Shown here: positions 12,233 to 22,727 of the stretch, one piece after another
Layout: the number at the start of each line of letters is the position of its first letter
Numbering within the stretch: the first letter of the stretch is position 1
DNA from: Rhizoctonia solani
Lineage: Eukaryota; Basidiomycota; Agaricomycetes; Cantharellales; Ceratobasidiaceae
Assembly (NCBI RefSeq): GCF_016906535.1
Contig: NC_057374.1
Span: 1,116,001 to 1,180,000 of the forward strand
Reading direction: 5' to 3'
Length of the DNA: 64,000 nucleotides
Made by a program: the position numbers and the translations under genes
The notes under the pieces: model-generated
Databases searched by the model: none
Seen by the model: the letters and a program-made list of their open reading frames with translations, nothing else
Told to the model about the DNA's origin: nothing

Positions 12233-13503
12233 TCACTTTTTGTTTGCAGTAAGTAGATCTTTTGTATCGTCGGTTACTATAGGGCAGGTAATTAATTTCA
12301 TACTCGATGGAAGTACTTGTAACTCATACCGTTTAGCAGAAGACTTTGGGCGTCCAGCATAACGCGATTTCCGCTAGTGGCAAGAATGTTGGCGATATCT
12401 CGGGCAGCTTCCAGCCGTCTCAGCTCGAGGAAGCCCTTGTTCTTCTTGACAGCTTCACCAATCAGCTCGGCTGATCGGGCCTCTCCTTGTGCGCGGACAA
12501 TAATCGACTGCTTCTCCTGAATGGCTTGGTCGACTTGGAATGCGGCTCTCAGAGCAGTTTGTTGAGCAATCTAACGCATAAAATTGCAATTAACTGGATT
12601 ATACGTATGATGTGACAAAAGTATGCCAAACTCGCCTGTTTAGCTTCAACAGCATGAGTGAACTCGGGAGAGAATGCCACATGCGTGATAGAAACATCAT
12701 CAAGCACAAGATTGAAGCGGAGAGCTCGCCGAGTAAGGTTTTCCCGAACAAGTCGAGAAACCTACAGGCGATAACAATGAGGCAATTTGATAGGGGCAAG
12801 ATCCACAGTTGGTGGGGGCGTACCATTTCTCGCTGGGTAATCAATTGGCTGGCGTTAAACTGGGCGACCACACTCTTGAGAACTTCGTTCACGATGGAAG
12901 GCAAGACACGTTCATCGTATTCTTGTCCTAATTCGCGATAAATCGTGGGCAGCTCGTTGACGTTTGGACGAGAAAGTACACGGCATGTGATGTTGACCAT
13001 TTGTAGATCCTTTGTTCCGGTGAGACTGGCGATGCTCCTTGGCTTTGCACGAATGTCGAAAATAATTGGAGTTTCGAACCACGGCAACTGCATAAAACCA
13101 GTTATTTTACGATAATCAATAGACCCTAACCAAGCTATGTATACATACCACTAGATGTGTACCTTCCGGGTAAATATCTCTGCGTATACCTTGGAATCTA
13201 AATTCTCGGTTATTAAAAACATGCGATCTACAAAGATTATCATAATCACTAACCTGGAGTATTTGATTGCGCGGTGACCCCCATCGACTATAATCGAGTT
13301 AATAGTGATTCCACAACGATCCTACGAGACTTACCGTTGAAGAGACTCGCATTCAGAGCAATACCACCACCGATGAGCAATAGTAAACCAGCTCCGCCAC
13401 CTAGCAAGCCACGGCCTGGTCCCCCGCCACCACCAGCTCGTGCTTGTCTCTGTAATTGAGCAGCAAACCTTGCGAATGCATCACGCCCTTGTTGTGGGTT
13501 CAT
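12233..13503 (-). CDS. PHB2: prohibitin-2
   Basis: Seven exons (13503-13335, 13287-13254, 13197-13149, 13087-12824, 12761-12636, 12570-12330, 12276-12233) encode 308 residues, matching the usual Phb2 length. Prohibitins form ring complexes of Phb1 and Phb2 in the mitochondrial inner membrane, stabilise m-AAA protease substrates and shape cristae. A Gly-rich transmembrane anchor ([12 protein letters not shown]) precedes the SPFH domain with the highly conserved [20 protein letters not shown] and [20 protein letters not shown] blocks; a C-terminal coiled coil ([20 protein letters not shown]) follows. The exon 5/6 junction uses CAG|GCGAGT, a GC-AG intron, and no other splice keeps the conserved EAKQ-IAQQ. 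It is divergent from the PQ-loop gene across 210 bp. Confidence 0.96.
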
Positions 13504-13713
13504 CGTAAGACTCAGCAGGAGGTAGAACGACGGCCGATGACTGCACTGATGATTTCTGGTAATGGTAACCTGATCGCCAGCCCGGCGCTTAGTGTCGATC
13601 ACGGTAACTGCCTGTAACAAGTTCTCGGCTGGGGTCGGCTGTTGGCCGCAAAGCCAGCTGTGCTCCACCTCGACGAAAAATTGGTTTACCCACTTGGGAT
13701 TCCTGGGTCGAAC
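13504..13713. promoter_or_regulatory. divergent promoter, PHB2 / PQ-loop transporter
   Basis: This 210-bp interval lies between two divergent start codons and must contain both promoters. I see no clear TATA box or CCAAT pair. Assigned by position. Confidence 0.4.
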
Positions 13714-14984
13714 ATGTTTATTACTTCGGATAGCGATAGGCTAGAGGCTAGCAGTGTTGTGAGTATTCGCCCTGTGTGGCCGTACCCACTTTGGGATGTT
13801 TTGTTTTGCCATTCAGCTTATCGTCCAATGAAATATAGCTTGGTTGGATTTCTATTGCGTGTTGGTGAGTACCAAAATTTGACCTCAAATTTATATCTAA
13901 CCAGTCAATAGGATCATCGTGTACTCTCCTCAGATACTTGAGAACTACAGACTAAAATCCGGCGAAGGCCTGAGTGTGGGGTTCGTAGTCATATGGCTTT
14001 TGGGAGATATCTTCAACCTCGTCGGAGGCCTAATGGCAGGCCTTATCCCCACTGTCATTATTGTTGCTGTCTATGTAAGTTGCATCATCCTTATATCATA
14101 GCGCTTAGATTTGACTTTTGTAGTACACCATATGCGACGTCATCTTACTGTTCCAAATCTACTATTATAGATGGACACACCCCGTGCATCCAGCAGCGCT
14201 CTTCCTACCTCGTCCGCCTCCAAACCCCAACGATATAGATTCTAGGCCCGACGAACACTCTCCGCTGCTACGAGACCAACCGCCAAATAACTCGGCTTCA
14301 GCTCAAACGGTCGACAATAATGTACACGACACATTTTCTCGACGGGCTTTACGCTACGCACTCTTGTTTGGGTTCGTTATCGGCACTGGAGTGGTAGCCT
14401 GGGCGATTAATCGCCTCGTTCATCCGAGGGACGGCTCGGAGCCCATCCCACCCAGGGAAGATGAGGTTCTTGAATGGCGTAGCCAGGTTCTAGGATATGC
14501 TAGCGCCATATTATATAGTAAGTAACTCGTGCACAAAAGCAAACCAGACACCTTTATTTACACTGTCAAAAGTTGGTTCAAGGATACCACAAATATGTAC
14601 GTTTCAGTCGTCCCCAAAGCCGAGCTTAGATTAACATTAGAGCACAGTGAAGAATCGCGAGACCAAGTGCGAGGGATTATCCTTGGCGCTTTTCATGTTT
14701 GCGATCACTGGGAACTTGACCTATATTTTGTCTATTTGTGTTGTTTCCAACTCCTCACAGCACATCTTGGCCAATGCCAGTTGGCTAGCAGGTATGGTAG
14801 TTTTGCCCGGATTTCATGCCTTGCCTTGCTGACTGAGTGGTATAGGGAGTGGTTTGACCATATTTTTGGATTTCATAGTAAGTCTCTAGCGCATCCAAGG
14901 GACATGTCTAAATCGTTCTGCTAGGTGCTTTCCCAGTTCTATTATTATCAAAACGCTTCCAAAACTCTCGAAGTGCCTGCATAG
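13714..14984 (+). CDS. vacuolar PQ-loop amino acid transporter
   Basis: Eight exons (13714-13758, 13839-13864, 13912-14074, 14124-14517, 14573-14596, 14648-14791, 14846-14877, 14925-14984) give 295 residues with seven hydrophobic segments. It belongs to the Ypq1-3/PQLC2 family, which exports cationic amino acids from the vacuole or lysosome. Both PQ motifs are present: CWIIVYSPQILENYRLKS near residues 30-31 and GSRIPQILKNRETK near 215-216. Between them is a hydrophilic loop of about 80 residues with Pro-rich and Asn/Ser-rich stretches. Exons of 26 and 24 bp sit at the two repeat starts; the second carries the PQ motif itself. The start is the only in-frame ATG before the first helix. Confidence 0.9.
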
Positions 14985-15305
14985 TTGCAGTCATGGATCT
15001 TCGAAGCCCTAAATTTCTCCGTTCTCATACCTACATACAAAATGAACATAGATGTACCTTAGAGCTCTTGCAGAGGAACGCCTGTGGCAATTGACCAACG
15101 ACCAGATTTTACTGAGATGCCAAGGATTGCCCCAGTTTGTTAATACTGCTGACGTAAAAGTCGGTCGGGGATAACGACCAAACTCCCATAAATAGCGTAA
15201 GAGCAGTCCCCCCTCCCCCAGCACAAGCACCCCCAACAGCCCCAGCTCTTCTCACATACTACAATATATCACATATCGCTTACTTGAAGTAGGCTTTTTT
15301 TCGGT

Positions 15306-16079
15306 ATGTATCTCCACATGTTGTTCAGAGCCGCGAGACCAGAAGGCTCACCGAGATTATTGCGTTCTTGGCCAGTCATGTTCCCCATCAACATCAACTT
15401 TGTCCCTGGTCGTGTTTGGCATGCATTCATATTGCTGCTCTTCTCGTGCTTATACTGCGCATTCATCTTGGCGGTCTTGGTGGTGGCCCTGTCGCTTCAG
15501 TATCACGTTAACACACCTATCAATACAACCACCAGCCACCCTACAGCCACGCTCCGCCGCGGCAAGCGAAACAGCGTAGAACGCTCGCTCGAACTTTCTC
15601 CATTTCATCCGAATGCACCAGCGCAGCTTGAATATATCTCTCCCATCGAGCTGCTAACACAGTCCCTGGCTAAAGCGTTCAATAAACTGACAGCTTTCTG
15701 CCAAACCTTGTTCGGAATAGTCCCAATAGCGGAGATCCTCCGACGTTTAGCGCATATGGCCAGTGTACGTGGGCCCTTGAACACTCGTCTGAATCGGGGG
15801 ATCGCCCAGATATCGACCCTTCGCGATCAAGTTGCTGCCAACAGGGTCGTCGTTTTCCGATACCTCCACTCAACCCTCCTCCTATCTCTCTTTTTCGTTG
15901 CTATTGTCGCAACTATAGGACTCTCGTTGGAGTTTATCCTCTTGCTATGCTCTGGTGGACTAGTGCTTGTTGCCGCAAGTGACGCAGGAGCGGGCGAAGA
16001 GGACGGGTCGAATCTTGTCCCTAGAAGGACCAGGGGCGGGATATTCGCAGCGCTGTTTGGACAGGTTGGAGACCCATGA
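15306..16079 (+). CDS. hypothetical membrane protein
   Basis: One open frame of 257 residues, which I do not recognise. A hydrophobic segment near residues 40-65 (FILLLFSCLYCAFILAVLVV) is followed by a soluble stretch of about 120 residues with amphipathic helices, then two close hydrophobic segments near 200-235 (LLLSLFFVAIVATIGLSLE and FILLLCSGGLVLVAASD). The tail is charged. An internal ATG at 15378 (MFPININFVPGRVW) may be the true start because it comes just before the first membrane helix. Organelle and role are unknown. Confidence 0.55.
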   Translation: MYLHMLFRAARPEGSPRLLRSWPVMFPININFVPGRVWHAFILLLFSCLYCAFILAVLVVALSLQYHVNTPINTTTSHPTATLRRGKRNSVERSLELSPFHPNAPAQLEYISPIELLTQSLAKAFNKLTAFCQTLFGIVPIAEILRRLAHMASVRGPLNTRLNRGIAQISTLRDQVAANRVVVFRYLHSTLLLSLFFVAIVATIGLSLEFILLLCSGGLVLVAASDAGAGEEDGSNLVPRRTRGGIFAALFGQVGDP

Positions 16080-16829
16080 GCTTATGTTCGTTCTGCCATT
16101 CGTTGTATCGGCAAGTAATTATTGGAAAGTAAATATGGGTGAGTGGATGTTTAGCTCACTGCAACCTTGACTTTTCTAACACTCACATAGATTTGTGGCG
16201 CGATTTGTATCGGGTATCTACTCTTATATATCGATATATTGTTTGACTTGGTAATTCGACATGGGTTTGGTAAAGGAGACTGGGACTGTTCGCAAACTTT
16301 TGAGTAACAATCGAAGGTGGGGGGTGGGTACGTAGATCATTGGGGCTGGCGTTCCAAGAGTCAACCGTTTTATACACGGCATGAAAAAAGAAGCTTCGCT
16401 TGCGGAGGAAGAAAAGTTCCTCCGGATTAGTCCCATGCACATGGTCCATTATCTACTCATGATAGCAGGTGCACTAAGACACTGCCGAACAAGTCAGGAA
16501 ACTTCCCCACTTTCAAGTTTCAGCGTCTGTGTAAATCAGCAAGTGATCTACCACACGGTTTTATTCTATGACTGATAATTTACACTACTAAGAAAAAAAG
16601 TTTAAGCTACCGCCACGATGATTTAATTTCCGACTTTGCGGAGTTTGGGTGGACCAATTACGAAATTAAGAGTGATATCGGTATTATTTTCGGCTTTTAT
16701 CCGAAGAAGTCTGACCAATGAATAGTAGCTACCAAATCGAAGATACATCTAGTCGATCTACATTCAATCCGTCCCGCTACATTTAGGAATAGTTTCGACT
16801 TGCACGACACGTCGCGGAAACGCAACGAG
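16080..16829. other. intergenic, no gene recognised
   Basis: No convincing coding sequence is seen in this 750-bp stretch. The frame of the nickel permease stays open for a short way upstream of its ATG and is preceded by an acceptor-like AG near 16793, so a short extra 5' exon or leader intron could lie here. Confidence 0.4.
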
Positions 16830-18778
16830 ATGTTTACCAAGTGGCCGCGTTTGACGATTTTCGGTCGATCGTTTTTACTTGTGGCTTGCGAGTTACTTGT
16901 AAACGCGCTGTTTTGGGTAATTGCCGGTCTATTATTCGGGCGACGACATGAGACCCATGGTGTCCTCAATTTGTGTCTGCTGGCTTGGGTAAGGATTCGC
17001 TTTGCTTTTGGAGTTCTTTCAACTTACATAGCCGACCTTGGCTGTGAATTAGACCATTGGCTTAAGACATGGTGCGTGATACCCCAGTTCTTGTCTTGCG
17101 GCCGGCCTAACTATCCATATCTACAGGTCTCGATGCTGATCACATCAGGTAGGGCAATGGGTATAGTCCTTTGGTCAAACCGCTTATGGTATCCGTAGTG
17201 CTATAGATAACGCTACTCGCGGACTAATACAGCTCGGTCAACTCAGTGTCACTGCTGGACTTTATTTTTCGTTGGGGCATAGCACAATCGTGGTGGTCGT
17301 AGTAAATCTAGTAACTTCCCAAAGAGATTACGCACCGATCACAATCGTTTAGATCGTGGCCATTGCCATATCGACGGATGTATACGATCGTATTGGAGGT
17401 ACGACCATATTAAGAAAATGAATAATGTCGTATTGATAGGTTTACAAGGCGTTTCCGATGTTGGAGGTATCATTGGTGAGTCAGCTTTATAGAAGATACA
17501 AAAAGCATATACTAGAACTTCAGTGAATAGGCGCGGCTGTCAGCGCATCGTTTCTCTTCATCGTCGCACTGGTCAATAGTATTATTCTAGCACGCATTTT
17601 GAAACAGCGGAAGCGGGTAAGCCAGCGCTCTAATTTTCCTCTCGCTACAGTCGATTGAATGGCCAATTTCAGCGCCTGAACGGTGAGGACGTTGGCCCAG
17701 AGAATAGCCACTCTTTAGCACTGCGAATTCTGGGTCCAGTAACCAAGTTCGTGAATAGGTCTTGGAAGGTGAGCTAATTTTGCGCATAAATTCTAGTTCC
17801 CCTTATTTTAACCATTTTTACTTGGTAAGATGTATCCAGTTGGAGTACTATTTGGGTTGGGGTTCGATACTGCATCTTCAATCGCGCTGCTTGCCGTCAC
17901 TGCACTTGCTCAACGAGGTGCTGACGGCGCTGAAATGCCTCGTAGTCATATTGTGATATTACCGGTGAGTATACATATCTTTGGACGGTGTACATTTAGA
18001 TTAAGTTGCAAGTAGCTTCTCTTTACAGCAGGCATGACCCTCGTAGACTCTGCTGATTCTGTGTTGATGCTTTACTCCTACGCCGACTTTCCCGAGAAAG
18101 GGTTCGCGCTATTCGAGAATCAGGAGACTTCGGTTTCGGAGCATTCCTCGATATCTTCCCATTCTTCGACCGAGGCGCAACCTGGCCCTAGTACTGGCGT
18201 AGGAACAAGCACTTTACCACCCTCTCCTAAACAAAGCATTACTTCTCATCCGGTTCTCCCTGATCTCGAACGCAATAGTTCAGCCGATCGCAGATTACAA
18301 GAAGGCCTAGGAGATGACGAATACAAGATTACTCTTACGGAGCAAAAGACACTGGACCAGGCCGCAAAGAACACAATGTCAGGGCTGAGTATTATCCTCA
18401 CCTTGCTCAGCATCCTGGTAGCTTTCAGGTGAGTGTCCTACTTGGCATTCATTACGGATACGCTGACCAGGATCCTAGTATCTCGCTGATCACGATCATG
18501 GGTCTTATTGGGGAGAATTGTGATTCGTGCCGCGAGGCAGCCGAAGATCCCAACGGTGGAGGCCTTGCCGGTAGTTGGTGGCGTGGCTGGGCAAGGGTAA
18601 GTAGTGTACTGTACGCGAACGTCGAGTCTTCCTAACCGAGTTGTACAATTAGGCAAACGACATGTCGGGTTTCATCGGGGCGGCAGTGGTTGGATGTTTT
18701 GTAGTTATAGTTGCAGGGTGGTACGGAGGAAGATGGTTCCTGCGAAGACAGGCAAATCGACCTGCCATACAGCTTTAA
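16830..18778 (+). CDS. NiCoT-family nickel/cobalt permease
   Basis: Twelve exons (16830-16988, 17053-17071, 17127-17148, 17199-17301, 17353-17398, 17440-17475, 17531-17616, 17673-17768, 17830-17964, 18016-18428, 18479-18596, 18653-18778) join to 452 residues. The family signature H(X4)DH appears as RHGLDADHIS at residues 58-67, followed by AIDNATR, LGHSTIV and LGFDTASSIALLA, all diagnostic of NiCoT carriers such as fission yeast Nic1. The protein imports Ni2+ (possibly Co2+) across the plasma membrane. A cytosolic loop of about 90 residues, Ser/Pro-rich, lies near residues 255-345. The signature is split over exons of 19 and 22 bp. The start is the ATG just before the first helix; an upstream exon cannot be excluded. 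UreG, which uses nickel, is 12 kb away. Confidence 0.93.
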
Positions 18779-18815
18779 GTAAAATACACGACGTGAAACT
18801 AGGAATCTGAATTCA

Positions 18816-19516
18816 TCAATCGTCTCGCCATGTCACCTTTCCAGCGTTCCACTGATCTCCCCAGAACACTCGTTTGTGGTAAACTTTTCGTAATTCCTTG
18901 AAATCACGAACAAAGTCATCAAGCTCTTGAGAAGTAGCCTCTGCTGGCTTGGCAGTCTGTGATGATTGCACGAACGCGGCCGCAGCCGCCTCCGAGGCAT
19001 CATCCTGCGCCGTTGTAGCATGACGAAGTCTCATCAATAGGAAAGATGGAGTGAATCGCTAGTATCGGGTTAATTAAAAGGACGTGTTTATTGGTGCCAA
19101 TCCTCACCTGGTATACTTCCCGCTGCTCCCTATCCACTACTGCCCATCTATTCTGAAGGTCCCTGGCCCTGTCATATGCATCCTTGGTTGTAGAACGCAG
19201 GTCGTATAGCTCATTCTGAAGAGAGAGGTTATGCTCTAGCTTTGGTTCGTCAGAGGTTATCGCAGGTGAGGTAATGCAATCGGGTACATACTGGCTATTG
19301 CTTCATTTGCCATTCCCAGCTCGGTCTGGGATGCAAGGAGCGCCTTTGTATGGCTGAGCGAGTGGAATATGGCCTGAAAATATGCAGGATCGGAGAGCAT
19401 GGCTTCAAGGTCTTCACGTCTGACCAAATGATAGGTTTAATGAAGCTTCACTGACCCAATGCTACTTACGGTAGATTGGCTAGCTCGGGAAAATCTTGTA
19501 TCAATTGGGTGTTCAT
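18816..19516 (-). CDS. VPS37: ESCRT-I subunit Vps37 (Mod(r) domain)
   Basis: Four exons (19516-19470, 19419-19292, 19235-19108, 19058-18816) give 181 residues. The Mod(r) pattern is clear: DFPELANLPREDLEAMLSD at the N-terminus, a long helix (QTELGMANEAIAKHNLSLQ, ELYDLRSTTKDAYDRARDL), and a C-terminal RVFWGDQWNAGKVTW. Vps37 is a core ESCRT-I subunit with Vps23 and Vps28 that sorts ubiquitinated cargo into multivesicular bodies. The Ala-rich stretch near residue 120 is a low-complexity linker. Its stop lies only 38 bp from the stop of the nickel permease, so the 3' UTRs overlap. Confidence 0.85.
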
Positions 19517-19823
19517 GGTGGCGAGCAATCCGTTTGGAAGAATCTAGTTAACTTTCCCAGCCAATTCAGATACAAAAGTCTAGAGATGCACGAGGGTGAC
19601 GTAGATCTGAGTCGCCGTTGCAATCAAATTAGTTGATAAATTCACTAAAGTTATACTAATCTGGTAATCAATGTTAGACAGAACTTCAGAGATACTTCAG
19701 CGACAAACAGCAGGTCGATAGGGTTGATGATGGCGGTGGGAGTGTTCGGTGGTAATCGACATTATTATCAAATTGTAACGACTGACCACTTCGATGTGGC
19801 GTGACTAAAAGAGAGCAACCACC
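19517..19823. promoter_or_regulatory. divergent promoter, Vps37 / DUF7918
   Basis: About 307 bp separate two divergent start codons. No specific element recognised; assigned by position. Confidence 0.35.
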
Positions 19824-20963
19824 ATGATATACGAGGACCTTTCGGTATCGATCACGAATACGCAAGGAAAACCACTAGAAGAATTCAAACAGCTGTCCAC
19901 GGAAGAAAACTCGGTGGAGTGAGTGAATCTTTCCCATGCGATTCATATGTAAACTCGCTCCAACCATGTGGGACTCTGGTTGGGAATTTATGTAGATGTT
20001 GGATTCCTTCCAAGGAGGGAGATGGCTTTCAAATACACTGGCAACCTATTCGCAACTTCAAGCCCCAACTCGGATTACATTGTAGTATCAAACTCGATGG
20101 GAAGAAGGTCTCAAGCGGAGGTTTGAGGCCATCGAAGATTTCCCGCGGTATTCCTGGGATAAAAGTTGGGATGACGGTAGCCAAAGGCTTAAAGCGTTAC
20201 TATGTATTTGGACGCCATACTATTACAGGTACGATTTTATGCTTAAGGAAATCACTTATTGTTTGACTTGGTGCCAACAATGTAGACCGGGAAGACCTCG
20301 CCCAGCCTGATGACCCAGGAAGAGAACTAATGGGTACCATCCAAGTTACGCTTTCCTGGTCCAAGTATGGCAGACCACAACGCCGATATGAGCCATACCG
20401 AAACCCTGAAGAACCTAGATTCGTCCATGAACGTGCGGTTAAGAAAGGTCATCTTGGATCGGCGACTCTAGGTGCTCCCATTCGCAAGAGTCATTGTAGT
20501 GGACGTGTGTGTGAAAGAGAGGATGCGGGATTTCCAAAAGTGGTATTTTTATTTCGTTATGGCCCCAGAGGTAAGTAATTTGGCTACCAATTTTGTTCGT
20601 CTACTGAACAGCAGCAGATTGGCTCGAAGCGAAGGATATCATCATCGTGGAACGTTACCCAACCACACGAGATTCCAAACCTAAATCTACCCGCCGGACA
20701 ATTAAAAAGGAACGCGAACTTACCACTTCAGCGTCTATTGCAGAGACACTCAAATCACATTCGAGCATGACATGTCAAGGTCAGAGTCAAGGAAGATCGG
20801 ACGAAATAATTGACGTTGACGCCTTGGATTCTGACAATGATTCCGATGTTGTTGTGTTGAATGATCCTGTTGAGCCAAAGGTAACGCCTCTTAAACGAGT
20901 ATCCTTATGGTTATATAACAGCCAACCTAGGTATTCGGCAAAGGAGTCAAGACTGAAACATAA
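19824..20963 (+). CDS. DUF7918 domain protein
   Basis: Five exons are proposed: 19824-19918, 19996-20228, 20286-20570, 20618-20880 and 20931-20963. The N-terminal half (YEDLSVSITNTQGKPLEEF, CWIPSKEGDGFQIHW, GIKVGMTVAKGLKRYYVFGR) and the FPKVVFLFRYGPR strand fit DUF7918, a beta-rich domain expanded in Agaricomycetes with no known function. The C-terminal 100 residues are disordered and acidic (DEIIDVDALDSDNDSD), with a SUMO-interaction-like VVVLND. If the last 50-nt intron is retained, the frame ends at 20985 instead. Its stop faces the stop of the Nas2 gene. Confidence 0.72.
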
Positions 20964-21174
20964 TACTCAAGCCTACTGGCGGTAGCAATTTCCGGGACAT
21001 TGCTGCCTGTTCTCCTGTTCGATGCTCTGATCCACCCTGTATAACTGGCTTACGCAAGCCTGTCTACTTATTCCTGTAATTGCTCACCCAAATCCGGATA
21101 TTGTAAAGCACCACTGGTTGGATTAACAATATTATGAACAAAAATAAGACACCGGCCGCGGACGCATTCGGAGA

Positions 21175-22022
21175 CTAAGATTGCTCTGAATAGGGCATGA
21201 TATGACACCTGTGACAGTATTGTTGATGTTTGGTCCCCATAATGGTGACAGTTCAACTCACCCAAGCATTCCTCTGCCACCCCATCCTGATCGAGGGGTA
21301 AAGTCCAAAGTAATTTCGGAGGCGTTCCGCCTGACTTTCACAACAAGTTGCCGCTGGAATAACAGGTGGTCATGGACTATCATCGGTAGGCAGATGCCTT
21401 TTTAAAACTTACGTTCTCGTGTGAGGCCACTAGCTGTGCGAGGGGTTGTAGAGACGAGTTTGAGAACGATCGCGCAGTCAAACTCCGAATGCCAAAATGA
21501 GGTCCTCCCTTTGCAGGCCCTAAACGGGACGTATATAACATTTCCGAAATACCATGCCATAGTGTGGCTTACCGCTTGTTGCGCAGGGCTATTGGGGGCC
21601 ACACCATCCACTCGAGCAAATGGAACAAGTAATTGCGGCTGTATTGAAGCCTCAGGCTCCGGAGTACCAGCAGGAGAAGGTCCAGAGATACCGTTTACAC
21701 CATTGATTTTGATTGCAGCAGAGTTCAGAGGTGCGGTACTATGTACATCCACAAGGGCTTGGGCAATCTCATCGGTTAGGCGAGCTCGATCATTTCGTAG
21801 TTCGATGACGCGTACACGCGCAGCTCGGACGGTTGTAATATCGATGTCTGCCCTTGGAAAACCTTGTGCATCAACCAGCCTAGTAGACATATCTGCGCCA
21901 TGAGATGAGAGGATAGATATATGCGCCTGAAGTTGTTGGTCGACCTGATCGCGCTCTGCCATCAGGGCCAAGGCCCGTTCCTGAGCAGGAGTACGAGCAG
22001 GAGTAGGTTGAGTAGACGCCAT
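21175..22022 (-). pseudogene. NAS2: proteasome assembly chaperone Nas2/PSMD9, frame broken
   Basis: Four exons (22022-21573, 21519-21413, 21353-21262, 21208-21175) match Nas2/PSMD9, a chaperone that binds Rpt5 during assembly of the 19S proteasome base. The N-terminal helical region (LALMAERDQVDQQLQAHI) is followed by a PDZ-like domain: PFARVDGVAPNSPAQQAGLQ, EDLILAFG, then SLTARSFSNSSL, and the terminal GWGGRGMLGCHI. In exon 2, near 21481-21487, the frame steps after AFG: one base is missing, as if AA had become A. All other exons and phases agree with a 227-residue protein. I mark it broken as given, but a sequencing error is as likely as a real lesion; gene identity is firm. Confidence 0.85.
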
Positions 22023-22158
22023 AGCTATTTGCCTAGCAGGATAGGGATGATTTCGGAAAATATTCTTCCTTCAAGTGAGACTGCAGTATCTTGACAGAGT
22101 AAATAGGGGAAATTCAGGTACATGCTAGAGCATGTGGCCGCGCATTCGAAGTCTGATT

Positions 22159-22163
22159 GTGTG
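22159..22163. repeat. target-site duplication, left copy
   Basis: GTGTG directly before the LTR; the same five bases follow it at 22570-22574. Confidence 0.75.
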
Positions 22164-22569
22164 TGTAAGGACCACGTGACCCCGGGCTCGACTCCGAGGC
22201 CCGCGGCTCCTTACCCCTATGAAGATTAGATAGGAAACACGCAGTAGCCACGCAGCGCGCAGACTACGCAGCCACTAAGGAACGACTCATAACGAATACG
22301 CAGCCTGAGTATACATGCTAGGCTTACGACCTGTAACGACTAAACTAACGACTAAGCGAGTGTATGCACCCGCTAAACAATATAAGGAATCGTTTCGACT
22401 AGCTAAAGGACGTGAGTCTTGTACTTGATAACTGATAAATATATTGACTTCGATAGCCAAACTCGCTCGATAACTAAATCAACGAACTAGGCTTTTTATC
22501 TCACTCGTTTCTATCATATATTACTAATCACTGAGCTCTATTACAGTTACATTTTTATATAACCTTACA
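22164..22569. mobile_element. solo LTR of a retrotransposon
   Basis: This 406-bp element starts TGTAAGG and ends CCTTACA, a perfect 7-bp inverted terminus of the TG...CA type, and is flanked by identical GTGTG 5-bp target-site duplications. A TATATAA box near its right end and no open reading frame fit an LTR. No internal retroviral-like genes or second LTR are nearby, so it is a solo LTR left by recombination between the two LTRs of a Ty1/copia or Ty3/gypsy element. It lies between the Nas2 and SNARE start codons, about 140 and 160 bp from each, so it may affect both promoters. Strand is undetermined. Confidence 0.82.
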
Positions 22570-22574
22570 GTGTG
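22570..22574. repeat. target-site duplication, right copy
   Basis: GTGTG directly after the LTR, identical to 22159-22163. Confidence 0.75.
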
Positions 22575-22727
22575 GCTGTGCAAGTGATTAACCAATTGGA
22601 TCCTGTCCTGGGCAATTGCACCATTGAGGTTGACCGCCACCAACCGCGTCACCGTTGACTAATTACACCGCTGATTAAAGATACACTATTTCTTCATTCA
22701 CACTCTCTATTAGCTCTTCCATCTATT

